From positions 1 to 5,184 of the forward strand of contig DQVZ01000238.1 of the NCBI GenBank assembly GCA_015661465.1: a DNA stretch of 5,184 nt. The letters run 5' to 3'. Shown here piece by piece: positions 1 to 5,184 of the stretch (the stretch's first letter is position 1; each line of letters begins with the position of its first letter). Below the pieces are notes generated by a model, which saw only the letters and a program-made list of their open reading frames with translations, searched no databases and was not told the DNA's origin. This DNA is from Aquifex aeolicus. GTDB lineage: Bacteria; Aquificota; Aquificia; Aquificales; Aquificaceae. The translations under genes were made by a program, and so were the position numbers.

Positions 1-280
1 ATTGCGAATCCACGTTCAGAGCTTTTTTAAAACTTTCCTCCGCTTTTTTATACTCTTTTACTTCCATATACGCCAGCCCCAAAGAATTCCATATTCTCGG
101 CTCATTTGGATTTACCCTTAAAGCCCTATGGAAATGGGCTATGGCTTCGGAATAGTTTTTAGCGTAAAAAGCTGCTGTTCCTAAATCGTAAGAGACCTTC
201 CAGGAAAGTTGTTCTTTACGTTTTGCAGGTGTGCAAGCAAAAAGGAAAGTGAGGAGAAGAAGAGGTATTACTTTTTTCAT
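1..280 (-). CDS. TPR-repeat lipoprotein, PilW/PilF-like (C-terminus beyond left edge)
   Basis: Reading leftward from an ATG at 280-278 gives 93 codons with no stop before the window edge, so the C-terminal part is missing. The start MKKVIPLLLLTFLFACTPAK is a lipoprotein signal peptide: two lysines, a Leu-rich core and the lipobox LFAC, with Cys16 as the expected lipidated residue. From about residue 30 two tetratricopeptide repeats follow. The first, about 30-58, has the LG..A, A...F..AL and NP pattern. The second, about 61-93, contains the canonical LGLAY, A...F and KAL elements. TPR repeats are protein-binding scaffolds. A lipoprotein with N-terminal TPRs of this style resembles the PilW/PilF pilotin family of type IV pilus assembly, but generic TPR lipoproteins look alike, so the function is open. 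The ATG lies 4 bp after the stop of the SPOR gene, so the two are almost certainly co-transcribed and translationally coupled; AGAGGG just before the ATG is a modest ribosome binding site overlapping the upstream stop codon. Confidence 0.85.
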   Translation of the reverse strand, partial: MKKVIPLLLLTFLFACTPAKRKEQLSWKVSYDLGTAAFYAKNYSEAIAHFHRALRVNPNEPRIWNSLGLAYMEVKEYKKAEESFKKALNVDSQ

Positions 281-284
281 CCCT

Positions 285-830
285 CTATCTTCTTACAAAT
301 ATTGCTTCTTTAAAATGTTTGACCACTTTTCTTTTAGCTATCCTCAGATTTTCAGCCTTCACGTATACATAGACCCTATAAAAACGCCTACCTTTGACTA
401 CTTTTGCATAATATCCGAATTTTTTAGCTTTTCTATAAAGTTTATATGCATTTTCTTCATACTTAAAAGCTCCTATTTGAAATTTATAAGTCCTTAATTT
501 CTGTTGAGTCTTCTTTTCGGTTTCCATCGATTCTTTCTTCGGTTTCTTTATTTCCTTTTTAATTTCCAATGGTTCAGATTTAGAAGTTGTTTCCTTTTTT
601 ATTTGAATCTTTTCCTCTTTATTTCCAGTTTCTATTTTTTCTTTAGAATTTACTCCCTTTTCCTCATCCTTTAATTGAGGTTTAACAGGGGCTATAGGTT
701 TTAAAACTACAGGGGGTGGCTGATTTTGCTGAAGATTTTTTTGCTTTAACCATGTATCTATACCGAAGTAAAATAATATTAAGCCAATGAGCAAAGTTCC
801 AAGGAAGATTAACCTTTGTTTCTTCGCCAT
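285..830 (-). CDS. Membrane-anchored SPOR-domain protein
   Basis: The 181-residue product has three parts. Residues 1-6 are basic and about 7-23 form one hydrophobic helix (LIFLGTLLIGLILFYFG), giving an N-in, C-out inner-membrane anchor. Residues about 34-113 are a Pro-rich then Lys/Glu-rich low-complexity linker, presumably crossing the periplasm. Residues about 114-181 fit a SPOR domain, with YKFQIGAF (115-122) as the first strand, a helix around 124-139, and RFYRVYVYV (149-157) as the RV-type strand. SPOR domains are known to bind denuded glycan strands of peptidoglycan, often at the division septum (FtsN, DamX and DedD have the same anchor-linker-SPOR layout). The usual Gly-Pro-Phe after the RV strand is replaced here by aromatic and Val residues, so the domain is divergent. 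A cell-division or cell-wall role is inferred from architecture; sequence alone does not identify the FtsN counterpart. The ATG is supported by a near-perfect Shine-Dalgarno sequence 4-5 bases upstream. The TPR lipoprotein gene follows in the same operon. Confidence 0.85.
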   Translation of the reverse strand: MAKKQRLIFLGTLLIGLILFYFGIDTWLKQKNLQQNQPPPVVLKPIAPVKPQLKDEEKGVNSKEKIETGNKEEKIQIKKETTSKSEPLEIKKEIKKPKKESMETEKKTQQKLRTYKFQIGAFKYEENAYKLYRKAKKFGYYAKVVKGRRFYRVYVYVKAENLRIAKRKVVKHFKEAIFVRR

Positions 831-834
831 AACA

Positions 835-842
835 ACCTCCTT
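835..842 (-). promoter_or_regulatory. Strong ribosome binding site of the SPOR gene
   Basis: On the minus strand AAGGAGGT lies 4-5 bases before the ATG at 830-828. It is a full match to the anti-Shine-Dalgarno sequence and fixes the start codon of the SPOR protein. Confidence 0.85.
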
Positions 843-849
843 CTACAAG

Positions 850-855
850 ATTTTA
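850..855 (-). promoter_or_regulatory. Possible -10 element for the leftward SPOR-TPR operon
   Basis: On the minus strand TAAAAT (five of six to TATAAT) stands about 20 bases before the start codon. Seventeen bases upstream is only a weak -35 candidate (TTATGA). A start about 7 bases downstream would leave a leader of roughly 12 bases, just enough to include the Shine-Dalgarno. The region is AT-rich, so a chance match is quite possible. Confidence 0.25.
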
Positions 856-894
856 TCAGTTTTTGACAAGCCTCATAAAGTCTAAAATAACATC

Positions 895-903
895 TGCTAT
901 AAT
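895..903 (+). promoter_or_regulatory. Extended -10 promoter (TGCTATAAT) of the dabBA operon
   Basis: TGCTATAAT is an exact TG-N-TATAAT extended -10 element, located 26 bases before the dabB ATG. No good -35 hexamer sits 16-18 bases upstream (ATAAAG at 875-880 is the hexamer at 17 bases); the TTGACA at 863-868 is 29 bases away, too far for a sigma-70 type pair. An extended -10 element can work without a -35. Transcription would begin near 909-911, giving a leader of about 20 bases that holds little beyond the ribosome binding site. It is the only promoter candidate seen for the two-gene rightward unit. Confidence 0.55.
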
Positions 904-918
904 AAGCTTTCCAGCTTC

Positions 919-924
919 GGAGGT
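919..924 (+). promoter_or_regulatory. Ribosome binding site of dabB
   Basis: GGAGGT ends 5 bases before the ATG at 930 and fixes the start of the membrane subunit. No earlier in-frame start makes sense, since the extended -10 promoter lies immediately upstream. Confidence 0.85.
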
Positions 925-929
925 AGGCT

Positions 930-3299
930 ATGGAATACCTGATACTCGTTATAATTTCCGTACAAATAGCCTCGGCAGTTATTGTTTACTTACAAAAGAA
1001 TGAGATTCTCGCTGCAAAACTGAGCACTTCTATAACTCTTACGAATTTCTTTTTATCCCTATTTTTGCTTATAACAGGTTCTTTCGGTAAATTTACCCTT
1101 TTCGGTGTTCTTGAGTTTTATCCGGATAGATTAGGATTACTCTTAGGAACTTATATACTTCTTGTAAGCTCAGTAGTGCATAAATATGCGGAAAACTATA
1201 TGAAGGATGATCCAGGATATAAGCGATTTTACATATTACTTGATCTGATAACCACAAACTTAATACTCCTCGTTACAGCTGGAAATCTTTTGCTCCTTTT
1301 CTTTGCATGGCATATAATGGGTATCCTTCTCTTCTTTATGCTAAATCACAACTACAAAGAAGCAAAAACAGTAAAGTATGCGAACCTTTCCTTTATTACC
1401 CATAGACTTGCCGATATACCCCTTCTTATCGCTATAGTTCTCCTGTTTCTCGAATTCGGAACTTTAAGCATTCCTGAACTTGAGAAAGAAATTCTCTCAA
1501 ATGATGGATATAACTTTACTCTTTGGATAGTTCCTCTTCTCGTTGTTATATCTGCAATGCTAAAATCCGCCCAGATACCTTTCCACCTGTGGCTTGTCTA
1601 CAGTATGGAAGGACCTACACCTGTATCCGCCTTAATGCATGCAGGAATAGTTAATGCGGGAGCTTTTCTCGTTAACAGATTAGCCTTTACCTTTACCCAC
1701 GAAAATTTAGGACTTCACCTTGCCTTTTTTGTAGGTTCTCTTACAGCAATAATAGGTTCCGCATTAATGCTCATACAGAACGATGTAAAGAAAGCCCTCG
1801 GATATTCAACAGTTGGGCAGATGGGATATATGGTCATGGAATTCGGAATAGGAGCTTTCGCACTGGCAGTTTACCATATGATGGCTCATGGTATATTTAA
1901 AGCTACCTTATTCCTTTATTCCGGAAATGTAATACACAGTGCAAGGAAAGACCCTAACATACCTGAGGATGAAGTTTACAAGATGGTAACCAAGGGGCAT
2001 GAGGTGGTAAAAAGGGTTCCTTGGTTTACGTATGCCCTGCTTTCGATACTTATACCCTTACTTATAGTTATACTCGTCCACCTTATAGTCGAAGAACATT
2101 TTCTCAAGTATGAAACCCAACTGATAATTCTCTTCTTTGCTTGGGCTACAGCTGCACAGGTTGTTATAAGTACTTTTAGAGCAGAAAGAGAAAGGCCTCT
2201 TCTTACGGCTATGATTGCAATACTTTCCTTACTCGTTTTCCTCCTCGGGTACGTGGTTATGAGCCATGGACTTACTAATTTCCTTTATCCACACCATGAA
2301 CTCGTTGACAAAATTTATGAAAAGTCATTTTCAAATAATATATTCCTTTACCTTGAAATGGTGCTTATTGCACTGATAATTTTTGCGGGATGGATATTTA
2401 TATACTATGCAAGTAAAGAAAAGTTCCTCTCCTTCAATCTATCTATTTATACACATCTATCAAGGGAACTTTACCTTAATGAAGTATATGATTTGACAAA
2501 AGAGTTTATTCTGAAACTTTCAGGATTATTCCACAAAGAATGGATGGTGGTGTTATTCTCCCTTCCTCTGCTCTTCTACATTGCATCTGAAGTACGTACA
2601 GAAGAAACCTTATTCGCACTTCTTATCGGCTTCCTTATCCCTATTCTTCCTACAGGATATATAACTGTAAAACTATTAAAGGACAAAGACCTTTACTGGT
2701 ATATTCTTTTACCTCTTCTCGGAGTTATTCTACTTAGCACCTTCAGAGTTCCTGAAGAAGTGAAATTAGCAGGAGTATTTACCTTCTTATTCTTCACACT
2801 TAGGTCTATTACCGCGAAAAATTTTGAAACTTTGACTTCTGAAACTTACGGAGCTGTTCTTTCTCTGGTATGGGTTCTTCAAGGAAACATTGTATATATA
2901 CCTGTATTTATGGCTTCACCAATAATTCTTTATCTTACTGGTCAATACATCAGGAAACAGTTCGGTCATACAGAGCTAGGTTTTATAACGGGCTTGTTTG
3001 AAACTATGCCTAAGTTTTCTCTGCTTCTAATCCTTTCGGGTCTTTACATTTACGGGATGCCTCTTCTTATATCCTTTAAAGGAATATTTGAAGGTACAGT
3101 GAAGCTTGGGTTATATGCGTCTTCTCTATTCTTACTGGGCTGGGTTCTTTTCAGCGTAGCTATAGTAATTAACCTTGGGAAATTACTCTTTTACAAAGCC
3201 TCTTATGGGTTCATCTACAGAGATTTGGATAACAACTTCCTAAAACTTGGTTTAGGGCTATGGCTACTGGTTTTCTTTATCGGATTTTTAATTTATTGA
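930..3299 (+). CDS. dabB: NuoL/ND5-like proton-conducting membrane subunit, DabB of an inorganic-carbon pump
   Basis: This 789-residue polytopic inner-membrane protein belongs to the antiporter-like family that includes NuoL, NuoM and MrpA. The family core spans about 65-335. KSAQIPFHLWL (212-222) and GPTPVSALMHAG (228-239) match the TM7-8 signature, giving Lys212 and His237. Residues 283-303 (QNDVKKALGYSTVGQMGYMVM) are the next hallmark, and HMMAHGIFKATLFLYSG (316-332) supplies His316, His320 and Lys324 of the proton path. The TM5 site that is Glu in NuoL (W-E-x-x-G) reads WHIMG, with His128. Residues about 505-534 resemble the NuoL linker before its lateral helix. About 250 further, largely hydrophobic residues follow. 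The identification as DabB rather than complex I rests on the DabA-family gene 13 bp downstream and on the absence of other nuo genes. In the DAB model DabB lets cations (H+ or Na+) flow inward to drive CO2 hydration by DabA. It is much longer than the compact DabB proteins of proteobacteria (about 500-570 residues, from memory). A homologue database may label it NADH dehydrogenase subunit L. Confidence 0.85.
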   Translation: MEYLILVIISVQIASAVIVYLQKNEILAAKLSTSITLTNFFLSLFLLITGSFGKFTLFGVLEFYPDRLGLLLGTYILLVSSVVHKYAENYMKDDPGYKRFYILLDLITTNLILLVTAGNLLLLFFAWHIMGILLFFMLNHNYKEAKTVKYANLSFITHRLADIPLLIAIVLLFLEFGTLSIPELEKEILSNDGYNFTLWIVPLLVVISAMLKSAQIPFHLWLVYSMEGPTPVSALMHAGIVNAGAFLVNRLAFTFTHENLGLHLAFFVGSLTAIIGSALMLIQNDVKKALGYSTVGQMGYMVMEFGIGAFALAVYHMMAHGIFKATLFLYSGNVIHSARKDPNIPEDEVYKMVTKGHEVVKRVPWFTYALLSILIPLLIVILVHLIVEEHFLKYETQLIILFFAWATAAQVVISTFRAERERPLLTAMIAILSLLVFLLGYVVMSHGLTNFLYPHHELVDKIYEKSFSNNIFLYLEMVLIALIIFAGWIFIYYASKEKFLSFNLSIYTHLSRELYLNEVYDLTKEFILKLSGLFHKEWMVVLFSLPLLFYIASEVRTEETLFALLIGFLIPILPTGYITVKLLKDKDLYWYILLPLLGVILLSTFRVPEEVKLAGVFTFLFFTLRSITAKNFETLTSETYGAVLSLVWVLQGNIVYIPVFMASPIILYLTGQYIRKQFGHTELGFITGLFETMPKFSLLLILSGLYIYGMPLLISFKGIFEGTVKLGLYASSLFLLGWVLFSVAIVINLGKLLFYKASYGFIYRDLDNNFLKLGLGLWLLVFFIGFLIY

Positions 3300-3300
3300 C

Positions 3301-3306
3301 GGAGGT
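3301..3306 (+). promoter_or_regulatory. Ribosome binding site of dabA
   Basis: GGAGGT begins one base after the dabB stop and lies 6 bases before the first of two tandem ATG codons (3313, 3316), 9 bases before the second. Both spacings are workable, so the N-terminus is either MMDLG or MDLG. Confidence 0.85.
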
Positions 3307-3312
3307 TAAGAA

Positions 3313-5184
3313 ATGATGGACCTCGGTAGAAAACTTTACATAAGATCTTTAGTCAATATTGCCTCTGAACCCATTTCCTTCTTCTGGCCTATGAGAAATT
3401 TTGTTCACCACAACCCTCTTCACGAACTCGAACGTCTAGACTTTAGAGAAGCTATAAAGGAAGGTGAAAAATTCTTCAAAGGTAAAGCCTTTTTAGATAG
3501 AAAAGATTACCTGGACTTTATGAAAAAAGGATTAATTGAAGAGAAGTATCTAAAAAAGAGTATTGAAAAATTTCTGGAAGGAAAGGAAACACCTATATCT
3601 TCAAAAGAACTTCTCGAACTTATTAAGAATCCCCATTTAAGACCGTATAAAAATGCTTTCCTTCAATCCACAGCGGATGAAAAGATTGTTAATATAATAA
3701 AGGATATATTTCGTGAAGACCCCCACGATATATTAAAGTGCGTTATAGAAGAAGTAGGGAGAAGATATCTACTTACTGACCTTGTAGAACTCTTCTTCGG
3801 CGATGATATTAATTCTGTAGTAAACGAACTGGTAATAAAAGCAACCCTCGATTTTCTGGATGAGGGCCAATCAGTTATAGGTATGCCGGGAAGGGAAAAA
3901 GGTTTCTTTAAGTCTTGGAGAGAACTCGCTAAGAGAAATTTGAAATACGTAATAAAAGGCGGTAGAGAATTTGCCGAGCTACTTGAACGCTACGAAGAAC
4001 CTGAAGAAGCTATAGACGATATATTAAAATCATATAGACTTCCCGAAGAGCTTTGGGAAGGATTTATTACTCTTGAACTTGCCCAGTTAAAAGGTTTCGT
4101 AGGATACATCAGATGGCGTTCCCATAATAAACAGTATTACTTCCAGCGAAAGTATCCCACGGATGTAGTAGAGTTTGCGGCGATAAGACTTATAGTTGAA
4201 AAAGGAATATTGGATCACAGACGGAAAACTTATCCCTTTTACCCATCCTATGAAAACTTCAAGGAATTTATAAATGGAGAACCCGATAGGGCATATCTGA
4301 TGTACGAATATCATTCAAAAGGAGCTTTAGGAAAATACGCTTCTCTCCTTCCGGATTATTTCTCCAATCCTGAAAGAATAATCGAGGAATATTTGAACTT
4401 TAAAGCGAACGCACAAGCACAAAACTGGGCAATTTTCTTGAGAAGTTGGCTTGGTGAAAAACTTGATTCTATGAATGAAGAAGAAATTAAAAAGGTGGTT
4501 GAACTTTATAAAGAATTTGAAAGAGAAGAAGGTTATATATGGTTAGAAGCTTTAGAAAATAGTTTAATAGAAAGACTTACACAGGGAATTTTAAAATCTT
4601 CCTATAAAAAGTCTTCTCCAAAAGCTCAAGCTTTATTCTGTATAGATGTTAGATCCGAAAGGTACAGAAGAAACCTTGAAAGGATCGGTAATTATGAAAC
4701 TTACGGAATAGCTGGATTTTTCGGAGTTCCTATGGCCTTTGTAGAACTGCATAAAGGCCATGAAGAATTTTTGTGTCCCGTTTTGATAAAACCCAAGAAT
4801 ATAGTTTTAGAAGTTCCGAAAAAATTAGACGAACATTCCGAAAGTCTTACACATATTTTCGAGGAAATACTTCACGATTTGAAACAAAATATTTTAACCC
4901 CATACATAACTGTTGAAGCAATAGGATTCTTATTTGGATTTGACTTTATAGGTAAAACCTTTATGCCATACCCCTATTCCAAGTTAAGGGAAAAGCTTTT
5001 GGAACCATCGGAAAAGGTAGATTACATCATCGATAAATTGAGTAAAGAGGAAATAGAGAAAATAATTTCCACAGTTTATAAGATAACCATCAAAAAAGTT
5101 CTAAAGCACGAATACGGGATAAAAGAGGAAAGGATAACCGAAGAACTTTTAGAGGAAATCCTTCTTATGGCTATAGAAAACTCA
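3313..5184 (+). CDS. dabA: DabA (DUF2309), zinc-dependent carbonic-anhydrase-like subunit of the inorganic-carbon pump (C-terminus beyond right edge)
   Basis: An open frame of 624 codons runs from the ATG at 3313 to the window edge without a stop, so the gene is incomplete. The product is hydrophilic with no signal peptide, consistent with a cytoplasmic protein docked on DabB. DUF2309/DabA hallmarks appear in order: WPMRNFVHHNPLHELERLDF (25-44), the KGFVGYIRWRSHN segment (260-272) matching the family's GW-G region, FCIDVRSERYRRNLE (442-456), AGFFGVP (467-473) and CPVLIKP (488-494). Cys443 and Asp445 correspond to the first pair of zinc ligands described for DabA of Halothiobacillus, and Arg447 to the Arg paired with the Asp, as in beta-carbonic anhydrases. 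The second His/Cys ligand pair, in the family's GHGS and CGACGG region, is expected shortly past the edge and is not visible. The proposed role is hydration of CO2 to bicarbonate coupled to ion flow through DabB. Tight spacing and the absence of an internal promoter or terminator indicate one transcript with dabB. Tandem ATG codons leave the start ambiguous by one residue. Confidence 0.92.
   Translation, partial: MMDLGRKLYIRSLVNIASEPISFFWPMRNFVHHNPLHELERLDFREAIKEGEKFFKGKAFLDRKDYLDFMKKGLIEEKYLKKSIEKFLEGKETPISSKELLELIKNPHLRPYKNAFLQSTADEKIVNIIKDIFREDPHDILKCVIEEVGRRYLLTDLVELFFGDDINSVVNELVIKATLDFLDEGQSVIGMPGREKGFFKSWRELAKRNLKYVIKGGREFAELLERYEEPEEAIDDILKSYRLPEELWEGFITLELAQLKGFVGYIRWRSHNKQYYFQRKYPTDVVEFAAIRLIVEKGILDHRRKTYPFYPSYENFKEFINGEPDRAYLMYEYHSKGALGKYASLLPDYFSNPERIIEEYLNFKANAQAQNWAIFLRSWLGEKLDSMNEEEIKKVVELYKEFEREEGYIWLEALENSLIERLTQGILKSSYKKSSPKAQALFCIDVRSERYRRNLERIGNYETYGIAGFFGVPMAFVELHKGHEEFLCPVLIKPKNIVLEVPKKLDEHSESLTHIFEEILHDLKQNILTPYITVEAIGFLFGFDFIGKTFMPYPYSKLREKLLEPSEKVDYIIDKLSKEEIEKIISTVYKITIKKVLKHEYGIKEERITEELLEEILLMAIENS

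Noticed and set aside
231..497. Open frame of 88 codons on the plus strand
   Set aside because: It lies opposite the SPOR and TPR genes, has a Phe/Ser/Tyr-rich low-complexity product typical of the antisense of Lys/Glu-rich coding sequence, and lacks a convincing ribosome binding site.
863..868. TTGACA as the -35 of the dabB promoter
   Set aside because: The gap to TATAAT at 898-903 is 29 bases, far beyond the usual 16-18, so the two cannot form one standard promoter.
904..917. Small hairpin AAGCT-TTCC-AGCTT just before the dabB ribosome binding site
   Set aside because: The stem is only 5 bp, and with the -10 at 898-903 transcription should begin near 909-911, so the left arm would not be in the RNA.
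930..3299. MrpA-type Na+/H+ antiporter or true complex I NuoL
   Set aside because: No mrp or nuo neighbours are present, the TM5 glutamate is missing, and the downstream partner is a DUF2309/DabA gene, so DabB is the better fit.
3300..3312. Possible terminator or promoter between dabB and dabA
   Set aside because: The 13-bp spacer holds only the ribosome binding site; there is no inverted repeat, T-run or -10 element.
4087..4314. Open frame of 75 codons on the minus strand
   Set aside because: It lies wholly antisense within dabA, whose frame is well supported by conserved motifs on both sides; the product shows no recognisable feature.

Overview
The window reads as part of the chromosome of a thermophilic, chemolithoautotrophic bacterium, most probably an Aquificales relative such as Aquifex or Hydrogenobacter. 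The grounds are AT-leaning DNA, heavy use of ATA (Ile), AGA (Arg) and CTT codons, proteins rich in Lys, Glu, Ile and Tyr, very tight gene packing, and strong GGAGG ribosome binding sites. This placement is an inference from composition and gene content; no RNA marker gene lies in the window.

Layout: two genes run leftward from a 99-bp divergent intergenic region. The first encodes a membrane-anchored protein with a C-terminal SPOR domain (285-830). The second, 4 bp downstream, encodes a TPR lipoprotein cut by the left edge (1-280). Two genes run rightward from the same region. The first is a 789-residue NuoL/ND5-like membrane protein (930-3299). The second, 13 bp later, is a large soluble protein of the DUF2309/DabA family (3313 to the right edge, no stop reached). 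No RNA genes, mobile elements, CRISPR arrays or notable repeats were seen, and no gene-free stretch exceeds 99 bp.

The rightward pair has the architecture of the DAB inorganic-carbon accumulation system. DabB is an ion-conducting, antiporter-like membrane subunit. DabA is a beta-carbonic-anhydrase-like zinc protein thought to hydrate CO2 vectorially at the cytoplasmic membrane, driven by the ion gradient. In a CO2-fixing thermophile this would raise internal bicarbonate. The leftward pair looks like envelope housekeeping (peptidoglycan or septum-binding SPOR protein, PilW-like TPR lipoprotein) with no evident link to carbon uptake.

The most interesting point is the DabB subunit. It keeps the Lys/His proton-path residues of the antiporter fold but has His where NuoL has its TM5 glutamate. 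It also carries about 290 extra C-terminal residues, part of which resembles the late helices of a second, degenerate NuoM-like antiporter module. It could easily be misannotated as a complex I subunit.
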